Positions 44,078 through 56,134 of a stretch of 64,000 bases of DNA are shown piece after piece; positions within the stretch are counted from its first letter, which is position 1; every line of letters starts with the position of its first letter. The translations under genes and the position numbers were made by a program. Source of the DNA: Pseudomonas oryzihabitans. GTDB lineage: Bacteria > Pseudomonadota > Gammaproteobacteria > Pseudomonadales > Pseudomonadaceae. The stretch lies in NCBI RefSeq assembly GCF_024652905.1, contig NZ_CP102428.1:1686501-1750500 (forward strand), in the 5' to 3' direction. Under the pieces are notes generated by a model that searched no databases, was not told the origin of the DNA, and saw nothing but the letters and a program-made list of their open reading frames with translations.

Positions 44078-44436
44078 GGTGTGCTCCTGTGAGATCGAAC
44101 GCCTGGCCGAGCGCGGCAAAACAGCCGCGCCCCGGCCGGCACCTTGGCAACTTGCAAAACGTCCAGAGACCGTCCCGAAGGTATCGGCAGGCTGACTGCG
44201 CGATATCGAGCAACGTTATCGACTTATCCAACTGGCAAGGGTTCATAACTTTGTCGATGAACTCCCGCTTCGCTAGAACCAATATCTTCATTCACCTTCA
44301 GAACAACGTCTACTCGATGAATTGGCATAACTAACGCTTCGCTCGACAAGAATTAAAGCGAAGCGTTAGTTGCACTCGAGCCTGAACGAAACAGTTATTT
44401 CGAATTAATAGCTACAGGTTTGGCGAGGACGGTTGC
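44078..44436. promoter_or_regulatory. AT-rich divergent promoter region between the glycan operon and galE
   Basis: A 359-bp gap with no supported gene. It is much more AT-rich than its surroundings. It holds CGCTTCGCT copies at 44266 and 44335 and a strong hairpin at 44329-44371 that would sit in the galE leader. Promoters for both directions are expected here, but no consensus was certain. Confidence 0.5.
44329..44371. other. 15-bp perfect inverted repeat in the galE leader
   Basis: AACTAACGCTTCGCT pairs perfectly with AGCGAAGCGTTAGTT across a 13-nt loop, 66 bp before the galE ATG. It has no T-run, so it may be an attenuator-like or protein-binding structure. Its GCTTCGCT core recurs in the terminator after galE. 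Confidence 0.55.
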
Positions 44437-45525
44437 ATGTTGATGATCACGGGCGGCGCAGGCTACATAGGTTCTCATACGACGCTGGAGCTGCTCCGTG
44501 CGGGCCACGAGGTGGTGATTCTGGACAACCTGGTCAACAGCCGCGTAGAGGTCGTGCAACGCCTTACCACGCTCGCCGGGCGGGCGCCTCTCTTCGTGCG
44601 CGGGGACGTCCGGGATCGCGCCCTCCTGGATCGGCTGTTTCAGGAGCTGCCGATCACCGGGGCCCTGCATTTCGCCGGCCTCAAGGCGGTCGGCGAAAGC
44701 GTGCAACACCCCCTGCGCTATTTCGACAACAACGTCGGCGGTACCCTGGTGCTCTGCCAGGCCATGGCCGCCGCCGGAGTGCACCAGCTGGTCTTCAGCT
44801 CTTCCGCCACCGTCTACGGCCACTGCATTCCACCCATCAGCGAAAGCTGCCCAACCGCCGAGCCGACCAACCCCTATGGCCAGTCGAAACTCATGGCCGA
44901 GCAGGTGCTGCGCGGGCTGGCCGGCGCCGATCCGCGCTGGTCCATCGCCGTGCTGCGCTACTTCAACCCCATCGGCGCCCATCCTTCCGGACTGATCGGC
45001 GAAGACCCCCAGGGCACCCCCAACAACCTGGTGCCCTATCTGCTGCAGGTGGCCAATGGTCGCCGGCCCTGGCTGGACGTCTACGGCGACAACTACCCGA
45101 CGCCCGATGGCACCGGCGTCCGGGACTACATCCATGTCCAGGACCTGGCCCGCGGTCATCTGGCGGCGCTGAACGCCCTGGCCCGACGCCCGGGCGTCTC
45201 GACCTGGAACCTGGGCACCGGACGCGGACATTCGGTCAAAGAGGTGGTGGCGGCCCTGGAACAGCAACTGGGCCGCGACATCCCCTGTCACTTCGCCCCG
45301 CGACGCGCGGGCGACGTGGCGCAGTGCTGGGCCGATCCGGAAAAAGCGTGGCAGGAACTGGGCTGGCGCGCCGAACGCAGCCTCGCCACCATGCTGGAAG
45401 ATGCCTGGCGCTGGCAGTCGCTCAATCCCCATGGCTATCGCCAGACGACCAAGGCGGCCATCGCTGTGGAAGAAGTTTATGAGAAAGAACAACGTGCGAG
45501 CGAACCCGCCACGCGCTCCGCTTGA
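44437..45525 (+). CDS. galE: UDP-glucose 4-epimerase GalE
   Basis: A 362-residue NAD-dependent epimerase interconverting UDP-glucose and UDP-galactose. The Rossmann motif GGAGYIGSHT is at residues 6-15, followed by LDNLVNSR, then the SSSATVYG catalytic Ser/Thr region near 124 and YGQSK (Tyr/Lys) near 149. The C-terminal TWNLGTGRGHSVKEVV also matches. It is divergent from the glf operon and would feed it UDP-galactose. The last 20 or so residues are an unusual charged tail. Confidence 0.95.
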   Translation: MLMITGGAGYIGSHTTLELLRAGHEVVILDNLVNSRVEVVQRLTTLAGRAPLFVRGDVRDRALLDRLFQELPITGALHFAGLKAVGESVQHPLRYFDNNVGGTLVLCQAMAAAGVHQLVFSSSATVYGHCIPPISESCPTAEPTNPYGQSKLMAEQVLRGLAGADPRWSIAVLRYFNPIGAHPSGLIGEDPQGTPNNLVPYLLQVANGRRPWLDVYGDNYPTPDGTGVRDYIHVQDLARGHLAALNALARRPGVSTWNLGTGRGHSVKEVVAALEQQLGRDIPCHFAPRRAGDVAQCWADPEKAWQELGWRAERSLATMLEDAWRWQSLNPHGYRQTTKAAIAVEEVYEKEQRASEPATRSA

Positions 45526-45549
45526 ACCTAGCAATTATTCTGGCCGATA

Positions 45550-45588
45550 AATAAGGCTTCGCTTAAACCAAGCGAAGCCTTATTTTTT
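45550..45588 (+). terminator. Rho-independent terminator after galE
   Basis: AATAAGGCTTCGCTT pairs perfectly with AAGCGAAGCCTTATT across a 5-nt loop, followed by a T-run. It lies 25 bp after the galE stop. Confidence 0.88.
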
Positions 45589-45739
45589 CAGTCATTGCCT
45601 TGGCACTGCCTTAAAGCAGTTTTTAAACGAAGCGAAAACCATGGGCACGTCTTTATTACCGCTTCGTTATAACCAACAACGCCTGCAATTATTGGCAGAA
45701 GGAGTGAAGATCAGACCCTTGCTGGTCTGATCCCTGGCA

Positions 45740-48133
<2,394 letters not shown>

Positions 48134-48191
48134 TCACTGTCGCCACCCAGGGGTGGCCCTGGCGCCACCAGCGGCGCCGCTACAAGGATTA

Positions 48192-48221
48192 CAAACAAAA
48201 AGAGCAGCCGAGGCTGCTCTT
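48192..48221 (-). terminator. Terminator between zipA and ligA
   Basis: A 10-bp perfect stem (AAGAGCAGCC / GGCTGCTCTT), read on the minus strand, is followed by TTTTTGTTTG. It lies 18 bp past the zipA stop and 68 bp before the ligA start. Confidence 0.8.
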
Positions 48222-48238
48222 GGTTCGCTCCGGCGCGA

Positions 48239-49138
48239 TCAACGCTTGAGCATCAGGCTCTTGCGTTCGAAGTCGACGATGCGCTGACGATAGTGCTCGA
48301 TGGTCTGGGCGGTCATGACGCTGCGCTGCTCGTCCTTCAACTCGCCATTGAGTTCCGACGAGAGCTTGCGCGCCGCAGCGACCATCAGGTCGAAGGCCTG
48401 CTTGGGATGGCGCGGACCGGGCAGGCCCAGGAAGAAGCTCACCGCGGGGGTGTGGAAGTCGTCGATGGCGTCCAGGTCGAAGGTACCCGGACGTACGGCA
48501 TTGGCCATGGAGAACAGCACCTCGCCATTGCCGGACATGCTCTCGTGACGATGGAAGATGTCCATGTCGCCAAATCTCAGCCCGCTTTCGAGGATGTTCT
48601 GCAGCAGTGCCGGACCGGAGAAGCCCTTCTCGTCACGGGAGATGACATTGATCACCAGCACCTCGTCCACCGGCGCCATGGCCGCCTGACTGTTGCCACT
48701 GCTGCTGACGGGTTCGCTGACCGACTCACGCTCGGGCGCCTTGCTGCTCAGCGGCTTTTCCTTGCGCGGCTTGTCGCGACCACGAGTCACGACTTCATCG
48801 GAATCGGCGGCCAGGCCTGCCAGGCTTTCATCGCTGGACAGGTCGAAGCTGTCGGCACTGGGTTCTTCACGGCGTTCTTCACGACGCTTGCGCTGCGTGG
48901 AGCGCGGTGGCGTCGGCTCGCCCGGATCGTCCAGGGAAGGCTCCTTGGGTTCTACCACCCGCGTCGGACCGACGATTTCCGGATCCTCGTCCTCGTTTTC
49001 CGGCTGATTGTTCAACGACTGGTCAAGTTTGAACTTGAGCTTGCCCTTGCCGCTCATGCGACGCCAACCATCGAACAGAATACCGGCAATGACGATGACG
49101 CCGATGATGATCAGCCACTCGCGCAGACCCATATCCAT
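48239..49138 (-). CDS. zipA: Cell division protein ZipA
   Basis: A 299-residue inner-membrane anchor for FtsZ. The N-terminal membrane segment is at about residues 5-24 ([20 protein letters not shown]). A charged, Pro/Ser-rich linker follows to about residue 155. The C-terminal FtsZ-binding domain begins near [16 protein letters not shown] and includes [20 protein letters not shown] (in part). An internal Met two codons in is an alternative start. It sits between smc and ligA, the normal Pseudomonas order. Confidence 0.95.
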   Translation of the reverse strand: MDMGLREWLIIIGVIVIAGILFDGWRRMSGKGKLKFKLDQSLNNQPENEDEDPEIVGPTRVVEPKEPSLDDPGEPTPPRSTQRKRREERREEPSADSFDLSSDESLAGLAADSDEVVTRGRDKPRKEKPLSSKAPERESVSEPVSSSGNSQAAMAPVDEVLVINVISRDEKGFSGPALLQNILESGLRFGDMDIFHRHESMSGNGEVLFSMANAVRPGTFDLDAIDDFHTPAVSFFLGLPGPRHPKQAFDLMVAAARKLSSELNGELKDEQRSVMTAQTIEHYRQRIVDFERKSLMLKR

Positions 49139-49188
49139 GAAAAAGACATACCCCTGTGAAAATAATGGACCGACACCCGTCGGGAAAC

Positions 49189-49222
49189 TTTGGAAAGTCG
49201 ACGCTTGCGAGGTCTTTCCAAA
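49189..49222 (-). other. Hairpin between smc and zipA
   Basis: A 9-bp perfect stem (TTTGGAAAG / CTTTCCAAA) with a 16-nt loop sits within the 205-bp smc-zipA gap, 51 bp before the zipA ATG. No T-run follows. It may tune zipA expression. Confidence 0.4.
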
Positions 49223-49343
49223 ACCTCCGAAACCTACGCCAAGTCAGTGTTCTTCTTAGCTTTTTCCACTTACCGCTAGCGCGGCCATAAGCTAGCACGA
49301 CTGTTGCCAACTTTACACCGCCAAGCCGCGAGGCTGTGGGGCA

Positions 49344-52300
49344 TTAGGCATCGACCATGGCCACGGCCTCTTCCACATCCACCGCCACCAGCCGCGAACA
49401 GCCCGGTTCATGCATGGTCACACCCAGCAACTGATCGGCCATCTCCATGGCGATCTTGTTGTGCGTGATGTAAATGAACTGCACCTTCTCCGACATGCTC
49501 TTGACCAAGCGGGCATAACGGCCGACGTTGGCGTCATCCAGGGGTGCGTCCACTTCATCGAGCATGCAGAACGGCGCCGGATTCAACTGGAAGATGGCAA
49601 ATACCAGAGCCAGAGCCGTCAGCGCCTTTTCACCGCCCGACAACAAATGGATGGTGCTGTTCTTCTTGCCCGGCGGACGCGCCATGATCGCAACCCCGGT
49701 ATCGAGTAGATCTTCCCCGGTAAGTTCCAGGTAGGCACTGCCGCCACCGAAAACTTTTGGGAACAAGGCCTGCAGGCCGTGATTGATCTGGTCGAAGGTA
49801 TCCTTGAAGCGATTGCGGGTTTCCCGGTCGATCTTGCGGATGACGCTTTCCAGGGTCTCCAACGCTTCCACCAGATCGGCGTTCTGGGCGTCCAGATAGG
49901 TCTTGCGCTCGGCCTGCTGCTGATATTCGTCGATGGCCGCCAGGTTGATCGGTCCAAGCCGGCCGATCCGCGCCGCGACGGCTTCCAGCTGCCCCTCCCA
50001 GGCTGCCTCGCTGGCCTCCGCCGGCAGGGTCGCGATCACCGTCGGCAGGTCATAGCCATCGGCCGCCAACTGCTCGGCGAAGCCGCTGCGCCGGGTCGCC
50101 AAGCCCTGCCATTCCAGGCGATGCTGCTCCAACTGGCCGCGCAGCAGCGTCGCCTGCTGTTCCGCCTGCAACCGCCGCCGCTCGAAATCGCGCAACTCCC
50201 GATCGGCATCCTCCAGCGCCAGGCGCGCCGTCCGCATTTCTTCGTCGACCTGCAGGCGCCGCTCCAGCAACTCCTCCAGGCGCAGCCGCACCTCGTCGAG
50301 GGGCTCGCCGCCCTCTTCCAGGTTGAGCGAGAGCTGCTCGCAGCGCTCGCCGAGGCGCGCGGTCTGCAATTCCAGTCGTTCCAGGGCCTGGAGGGTCGAC
50401 TGGCGCTGGGCTCTCAGGGTGGTCAGCCGCACCGTCAACTGATGCAGTTGTTCCTGGGCCTGGCGCTGACGCTGCCGCGCCGAATCCACCGCCTGGCGGT
50501 GCCGGTCGCGCTGCTCCTGCAGCTGCGCGCGCTGCTCGGTATCCACCGCCATGGCATCGAGGGCGTCTTGCAGCCGCAACCGGCATTCGCCCAACTCTTC
50601 CTGCTCACGCGCCAGTTGTTGCTCGACGTCCTGGAGATCGGCCTCCAGTTGCTGCCGACGGATGCTCAGCTGCTCGGCCCGTGCCTGCTGGGCAGAGAGC
50701 TGGGCACGGGATTCGGCCAGCCGCTGCTGCTCCTGCTGCTGGCGCCGCCGCGCCTCTTCACGCTCGCCTTCCAGCCGCTGCTGGGCCGCGCGACGATCCT
50801 CCAGTCGCTCCTCCTGAAGGGCGAGCGCTTCGCTCAGCTCCAGGCGTCGCGCCTGCAGCTCCTCCAGTTCGCGGCCGCGCGCCAGGACACTGCCCTCGGC
50901 GGCCTGGGCCCGCCGCACACGTAGGAAATGCCGGGAGAGCCAGTAGCCTTCCGGGGTGATGAGACTTTGCCCGGGGGCGAGGGCCGCCCTTCGTGCCAAG
51001 GCTTCGTCGTAGCTCTGGGCAATCAGCACCTGCCCCAGCCAGGGCGACAGGTCGCGCGGCGCCTGCACCTGCTCCAACAGACTGCCGGCGGCGACCGGCA
51101 GCGACCCGGGCAGCGCCAGATTCAAGGCACCGCTGGCGAAGGTAGCGAGACGCAGAGGCGCCAGGTCATCCAGGCAGACCGCCTGCAGGTCGCTGCCGAG
51201 GACGGTCTCCACCGCCAGCTCCCAACCGGGGGTGACCTGGACATCGTCCGCCAGCTGTGGCGCCTGAGTGAGACCCTCGGCCTCGAGCCACTGGGCCGCG
51301 CCGGTATCGGGTGCCAGGGCCGCCTGCTGCAGGGCCTCCAGCGAGGCGATGCGGCCTTCGAAGCGCTGCAATTCGCCCTGGCGCTGACTCTGCTCGCCTG
51401 CCAACCCCAACAGTTCTTCGCGTAGTCGCTGCAGGCCTTCGGCGACCTGCAATTCCTGTTCGGCCAAACCCTCCAGCAGCAACTCGTCCTCGGCGATCTG
51501 CTCTTCCAGCATGACCAGACGCTCGGAAGGCCCGTCCTCGCCCAGCAGAGTGCGTTCATCACGCAGCCGGCGCTGCCGGTCCATGCCGCGCTCCAGGCTC
51601 TGCTCCAGCGAGCGGATCCGCGCCTGCTGCACATCGGCCTCCCGTTGCGGCTCGACACTCGCCGCGCTGAGCGCTTCCCAGCGTTGCTGCCAGTCCGCCA
51701 GGGCCAGCTCCGCCTCTTCCAACGCGGCACCGCCCTCCTCGCCCAGCTCCCGGGCCGCCTCTTCCTCGGGTTCGAGCATCGCCAGCTCTTCCTCGAAGGT
51801 GGCGAGCAGCACCCGGTCGTGCTCCAAATGGGATTCGGCTTCGCTACGGGCCTGTTCGGCTTCGCGCAGATCGTCCTGCAACTGGCGCTGGCGCTGCTGA
51901 CCGTGTTGGATGGTCTGCTCCAGGCGGGCGATGTCACCACCCAGGGAGTAGAAGCGGCCCTGCACCAAATTGAAGGCCTCGCTCAATTCATGATGGCCAT
52001 CGCGCAGTCTTTCGATGCCGGCGTCCGCCTGGCGCTGTTCGGCGGTCAGGGCTTCGAGGGCCGTCTCCTGGTCGCGGATCACCTTTTCGCGCTGCTCGAC
52101 GCGGCTATCCAACTCGCGCCAGCGCACCGCCTGCAACTGCGCCTTGAGTTGCCGCTCCTCCTGCTTGAAGGCCTGGAAGCGCTCGGCCGACTGCGCCTGG
52201 CGATGCAGTCGTTCCAGCTGCCGCTCCAGCTCCTCGCGCAGATCGGTGAGGCGGGCGAGATTCTCCTGGGTGCGGCGAATGCGATTCTCGGTCTCGCGCC

Positions 52301-52829
52301 GCCGCTCCTTGTACTTGGAGATGCCCGCGGCCTCCTCGATGTAGTGCCGCAGATCCTCCGGGCGCGCCTCGATCAACTTGGAGATCATCCCCTGCTCGAT
52401 GATCGAATAGCTGCGCGGCCCCAGGCCGGTGCCGAGGAAGATATCGGTGATATCCCGCCGGCGGCACTTGGTGCCGTTGAGGAAATAGGTGTTCTGGCCC
52501 TCGCGGGTCACCCGGCGGCGGATGGATATCTCCGCGTAGCTCGCGTATTCGCCCACCAGGGTGTGGTCGGAGTTGTCGAAGATCAGCTCGATGGAGGCCT
52601 GGGATACCGGCTTGCGACTGTTGGAGCCATTGAAGATGACGTCCGTCATCGACTCGCCACGCAGATTCTTGGCCGAGCTCTCGCCCATCACCCAGCGTAC
52701 GGCGTCGATGATGTTCGACTTGCCGCAACCGTTGGGACCGACCACCGCTGCCATGTTGCTCGGGAAATTCACCGTCGTCGGATCGACGAAGGATTTGAAT
52801 CCCGCCAGCTTGATCGACCTCAACCGCAT
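49344..52829 (-). CDS. smc: Chromosome segregation protein SMC
   Basis: A 1161-residue condensin-type ATPase. The N-terminal Walker A GPNGCGKSNIIDAVRW is at residues 32-47. Long Gln/Glu/Arg-rich coiled coils flank a hinge at about residues 500-640. The C-terminal signature HLLSGGEKALTALALVFAI and Walker B FCMLDEVDAPLDD complete the head. It organises the chromosome together with ScpA/ScpB, which are not in the window. First gene of smc-zipA-ligA. Confidence 0.97.
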   Translation of the reverse strand: MRLRSIKLAGFKSFVDPTTVNFPSNMAAVVGPNGCGKSNIIDAVRWVMGESSAKNLRGESMTDVIFNGSNSRKPVSQASIELIFDNSDHTLVGEYASYAEISIRRRVTREGQNTYFLNGTKCRRRDITDIFLGTGLGPRSYSIIEQGMISKLIEARPEDLRHYIEEAAGISKYKERRRETENRIRRTQENLARLTDLREELERQLERLHRQAQSAERFQAFKQEERQLKAQLQAVRWRELDSRVEQREKVIRDQETALEALTAEQRQADAGIERLRDGHHELSEAFNLVQGRFYSLGGDIARLEQTIQHGQQRQRQLQDDLREAEQARSEAESHLEHDRVLLATFEEELAMLEPEEEAARELGEEGGAALEEAELALADWQQRWEALSAASVEPQREADVQQARIRSLEQSLERGMDRQRRLRDERTLLGEDGPSERLVMLEEQIAEDELLLEGLAEQELQVAEGLQRLREELLGLAGEQSQRQGELQRFEGRIASLEALQQAALAPDTGAAQWLEAEGLTQAPQLADDVQVTPGWELAVETVLGSDLQAVCLDDLAPLRLATFASGALNLALPGSLPVAAGSLLEQVQAPRDLSPWLGQVLIAQSYDEALARRAALAPGQSLITPEGYWLSRHFLRVRRAQAAEGSVLARGRELEELQARRLELSEALALQEERLEDRRAAQQRLEGEREEARRRQQQEQQRLAESRAQLSAQQARAEQLSIRRQQLEADLQDVEQQLAREQEELGECRLRLQDALDAMAVDTEQRAQLQEQRDRHRQAVDSARQRQRQAQEQLHQLTVRLTTLRAQRQSTLQALERLELQTARLGERCEQLSLNLEEGGEPLDEVRLRLEELLERRLQVDEEMRTARLALEDADRELRDFERRRLQAEQQATLLRGQLEQHRLEWQGLATRRSGFAEQLAADGYDLPTVIATLPAEASEAAWEGQLEAVAARIGRLGPINLAAIDEYQQQAERKTYLDAQNADLVEALETLESVIRKIDRETRNRFKDTFDQINHGLQALFPKVFGGGSAYLELTGEDLLDTGVAIMARPPGKKNSTIHLLSGGEKALTALALVFAIFQLNPAPFCMLDEVDAPLDDANVGRYARLVKSMSEKVQFIYITHNKIAMEMADQLLGVTMHEPGCSRLVAVDVEEAVAMVDA

Positions 52830-52997
52830 ATCAGGAGCCCTTGTTCACCGCGCCGTGCCCAACCGCAGGCGAAAGGGCGAAAGTCTACCATTGGCGGCCA
52901 CGACTGCCGTTGCTGAGCATGAGCTTATTTCCAGCCGTTCTGCACGCCGCCGGGGCGACAGGCTATAGTCCTGCACCCCCAATCGCAGGATGCCCCC

Positions 52998-53993
52998 ATG
53001 AAGATCCTTCGCTTCACCCTGCTCGCCGCCGCCCTGGCGGCCAGCGCCCAGGCCCTCGCCGCGCCGCCGCTGCTCAACGTCTCCTACGACGTCATGCGTG
53101 ACTTCTACAAGGACTACAACCCGGCCTTCCAGGCACACTGGAAAGCCGAGCACGGCGACACCCCGGTGATCCAGATGTCCCATGGCGGCTCCAGCAAGCA
53201 GGCGCGCGCGGTCATCGACGGCCTGCAGGCCGACGTCATCACCATGAACCAGGCCACCGACATCCAGGCCCTGGCCGATCGCGGCCTGGTGCCCAAGGAC
53301 TGGGAAACCCGCCTGCCCGATCGCAGCGCGCCCTTCACCTCGGCCACGGTGCTCATCGTGCGCCAGGGCAATCCCAAGGGCATCCATGACTGGTCCGATC
53401 TGCTCAAGGACGGCGTCCAGGTGATAGTGCCCAATCCCAAGACCTCCGGAAACGGTCGCTACACCTACCTCTCCGCCTGGACCTACGCCCTGCGCCAACC
53501 GGGTGGTGACGAGCAGAAGGCCCGCGGCTTCGTCGCCGAGCTGTTCAAGCACGTGCCCATCCTGGATACCGGCGGTCGCGCCGCCACCACCACCTTCATG
53601 AAGAACCAGCAGGGCGATGTCCTGGTGACCTTCGAGAACGAAGCCGAGATGATCGCCCGGGAATTCGGCCGGGGCGGCTTCGAGGTGGTCTACCCGAGCA
53701 TCTCGGTGCAGGCCGAGCCACCGGTGAGCGTGGTCGACAGCGTCGTCGACAAGAAGGGCACCCGCGCCGAGGCCGAGGAATACCTCAAGTACCTCTGGTC
53801 CGACGAAGGCCAGAAGATCGCTGCGGATAACTTCCTGCGTCCACGCAACGCCCAGGTCCTGGCGCAGTACGCCGATCGCTTTCCCAAGCTGGAACTGATC
53901 GATGTGCAGAAGGAATTCGGCCCCTGGAGCGGCATCCAGAAGACCCATTTCGCCGATGGCGGCGTCTTCGACCAGATCTATACGCCTCAATAG
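52998..53993 (+). CDS. sbp: Sulfate ABC transporter substrate-binding protein
   Basis: A 331-residue periplasmic sulfate/thiosulfate-binding protein with signal peptide ending ALAA. Family landmarks are LLNVSYDVMRDFYKDYNPAF, SHGGSSKQARAVIDGLQADV, NPKTSGNGRYTYLSAW and the C-terminal IYTPQ. It may be Sbp or CysP; sequence alone does not separate them. It is monocistronic, with no cysTWA next to it. It complements the organosulfur uptake genes at 8448-25591. Confidence 0.9.
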   Translation: MKILRFTLLAAALAASAQALAAPPLLNVSYDVMRDFYKDYNPAFQAHWKAEHGDTPVIQMSHGGSSKQARAVIDGLQADVITMNQATDIQALADRGLVPKDWETRLPDRSAPFTSATVLIVRQGNPKGIHDWSDLLKDGVQVIVPNPKTSGNGRYTYLSAWTYALRQPGGDEQKARGFVAELFKHVPILDTGGRAATTTFMKNQQGDVLVTFENEAEMIAREFGRGGFEVVYPSISVQAEPPVSVVDSVVDKKGTRAEAEEYLKYLWSDEGQKIAADNFLRPRNAQVLAQYADRFPKLELIDVQKEFGPWSGIQKTHFADGGVFDQIYTPQ

Positions 53994-54049
53994 GACGCTC
54001 GCGCCCGGCCTGGTGCCGGGCCTCTGACCGGCATAAAAGCCGCGCACAC

Positions 54050-54080
54050 AAAAACACCGCCCTGAGGCGGTGTCTTTGTT
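54050..54080 (-). terminator. Terminator of the tRNA operon
   Basis: An 8-bp stem (ACACCGCC / GGCGGTGT) with a 4-nt loop. On the minus strand it is followed by TTTTTG. It ends the Gly/Glu tRNA transcript and may also stop the sulfate-binding-protein message. Confidence 0.75.
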
Positions 54081-54084
54081 TATT

Positions 54085-54160
<76 letters not shown>

Positions 54161-54164
54161 AATG

Positions 54165-54240
54165 TGGCGTCCTCTAGGGGACTCGAACCCCTGTTACCGC
54201 CGTGAAAGGGCGGTGTCCTAGGCCACTAGACGAAGGGGAC
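54165..54240 (-). tRNA. tRNA-Glu (anticodon TTC), with an acceptor-stem mismatch
   Basis: A complete 76-nt cloverleaf with encoded CCA and anticodon loop CTTTCACG. Unlike the other two Glu copies it reads T at plus position 54173, giving a C5-A68 mismatch in the acceptor stem. Confidence 0.95.
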
Positions 54241-54304
54241 GAAACCTCTTTCTGCAAGGCCTTTCACCTTGCATCCCACTGTCATGAAACCGTGAGATTG
54301 TGTT

Positions 54305-54380
<76 letters not shown>

Positions 54381-54384
54381 AATG

Positions 54385-54460
54385 TGGCGTCCCCTAGGGG
54401 ACTCGAACCCCTGTTACCGCCGTGAAAGGGCGGTGTCCTAGGCCACTAGACGAAGGGGAC
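54385..54460 (-). tRNA. tRNA-Glu (anticodon TTC), second copy
   Basis: Complete 76-nt gene with a fully paired acceptor stem (GTCCCCT / AGGGGAC). CCA encoded. Confidence 0.97.
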
Positions 54461-54523
54461 GAAACCTCTTTCCGCAAGGCCTTTCACCCTGCATCCGCCC
54501 GCCAAAGGCAACCGGACTGTATT

Positions 54524-54599
<76 letters not shown>

Positions 54600-54605
54600 A
54601 ATTTT

Positions 54606-54681
54606 TGGCGTCCCCTAGGGGACTCGAACCCCTGTTACCGCCGTGAAAGGGCGGTGTCCTAGGCCACTAGACGAAGGGGAC
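54606..54681 (-). tRNA. tRNA-Glu (anticodon TTC), first transcribed gene of the cluster
   Basis: Complete 76-nt gene with paired acceptor stem and encoded CCA. The operon promoter should lie in 54690-54780 on the minus strand; no consensus was assigned. Confidence 0.97.
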
Positions 54682-54852
54682 CAGGTAGAATCCCTGAGGA
54701 CTCTGGCCTACCACTCGGCTGACGCTTGCCGCCGTTGGGAGTGCGCGCATTCTAGGGAGCCTTACCCTGGGCGTCAATAGCTGATTAAATACTTTTCAAA
54801 TCAACGACTTCGCTCGCACGACAAACGGCGGGCAAGCACCATGGAGAAGGTC

Positions 54853-55620
54853 ATGTCCTCAACGATGATTGCAGCGGTAGTGGGGCTTGGCATCCTCTTG
54901 TTGATCATGATCGCCTTCGTCAACCAGAAGCTCGAAGCGGGCCGCCTGGAAAAGCAGCGCCTGGTCGCCGACCTCACCGACCGCATCAAGCGCTGCGCTC
55001 AGCTGGCCGGCAGTCTGCCCGGCCAGCTGATGACCCCGGCGCTCAAGCAGCTGTTCCACCGTATCGAACTCGGCCTGATCGCCCGCCTTGCCGCCCTGCA
55101 AGCCCCTTCCGCCGGCCTTACCGCACGCAAGACCGAACTGGAAGAAGCCCTGGCCAAGGGCGATGACATCGAACTCACCAATGCCGCCAGGCCAGTGCAT
55201 ACCGAGGCGCGGGTCAAGGAAGTTCGTGGCTATATGGAGATGCTGCACGCACTCGTCGCCCATGCCAATCAGATCGGCATTTTGGACGGCCAGGAAGCCC
55301 AGCGCTGGGTGGGCGAGATGCGCTACCTGCTCACAGCCACCTATGTGGAGTTCTTTCGCTACCAGGCCGAACAGCAGATCAAGAGCGAACACTATATCCA
55401 GGCACGCCAGTCGTACGAACGGGCGATCATGCAGATCCGCAAGCAACAGCAACCCGAGCGCTATACCGAGTTGCTGGCCTATCTGGAAGAGCAGATTGCC
55501 CAGGTGAAACGCCAACAGAGCGAACTGGTCGAGCAGGCCAGCAGCAGCGCCAACGAGTTGTCGGATAGCGTGGACACGCTCAAGGACGACAGCTGGCGCA
55601 AGAAGAACGACTACGAGTGA
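54853..55620 (+). CDS. Membrane-anchored coiled-coil protein of unknown function
   Basis: A 255-residue protein. The ATG at 54853 is chosen because GGAG lies six nt upstream; an ATG four codons earlier includes that ribosome binding site. One membrane segment is at about residues 5-22 (AAVVGLGILLLIMIAFV), then a largely helical cytoplasmic part with a TPR-like EHYIQARQSYERAIMQIRKQ stretch and a C-terminal coiled coil (QIAQVKRQQSELVEQ). I do not recognise a function. It is alone between the tRNA cluster and the fRMsr gene. Confidence 0.8.
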   Translation: MSSTMIAAVVGLGILLLIMIAFVNQKLEAGRLEKQRLVADLTDRIKRCAQLAGSLPGQLMTPALKQLFHRIELGLIARLAALQAPSAGLTARKTELEEALAKGDDIELTNAARPVHTEARVKEVRGYMEMLHALVAHANQIGILDGQEAQRWVGEMRYLLTATYVEFFRYQAEQQIKSEHYIQARQSYERAIMQIRKQQQPERYTELLAYLEEQIAQVKRQQSELVEQASSSANELSDSVDTLKDDSWRKKNDYE

Positions 55621-55645
55621 GGGCTTCCCTGCCCTCCCCCGCCGA

Positions 55646-56134
55646 TCAGCAATCGGTCGCGGCCAGAAAGGCCTCTACCATGGCTTCGATACCCGCCTGA
55701 TCCGCCGCGCTGAAGCGCGCCGGATGCGGGCTGTCCAGATCCAGCACGCCGATCAGGCGACCGTCCTGCACCAGCGGCACCACCAGTTCGCTGCGCGAGG
55801 CCGCGTCACAGGCGATATGCCCGGGAAAGGCGTGGACATCCTCGACGCGTTGGGTGCGGCGCTCCCGGGCGGCCGCGCCGCACACGCCCTTGTTGAAGGG
55901 AATGCGCATGCAGGCCACCTTGCCCTGGAAGGGACCGAGCAGCAGCTGGTCTTCACCCTCGACGAAATAGAAGCCGGCCCAGTTCAGGTCCGGCACTTCC
56001 TGATAGATGAAGGCCGACAACTGGGCGGCATTGGCCACCAGGTTGCGCTCACCGACCAGCAGGGCTTCCACCTGGGCGGCCAGCATGGCGTAGCCCTCGA
56101 GTCCTGCCCCTACGCCCGTCAGTTCTACGGTCAT
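55646..56134 (-). CDS. msrC: Free methionine-(R)-sulfoxide reductase (GAF domain)
   Basis: A 162-residue single GAF-domain protein of the fRMsr family, which reduces free Met-R-sulfoxide with thioredoxin. The three conserved Cys are in VACMRIPFNKGVCG (two) and GHIACDAASRSELVVPL (one). NWAGFYFVEG precedes them. The start at 56134 overlaps the stop of the ATPase gene at 56131, so they are coupled. Fits the nearby MsrB and glutathione peroxidase as an oxidative-damage theme. Confidence 0.92.
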   Translation of the reverse strand: MTVELTGVGAGLEGYAMLAAQVEALLVGERNLVANAAQLSAFIYQEVPDLNWAGFYFVEGEDQLLLGPFQGKVACMRIPFNKGVCGAAARERRTQRVEDVHAFPGHIACDAASRSELVVPLVQDGRLIGVLDLDSPHPARFSAADQAGIEAMVEAFLAATDC

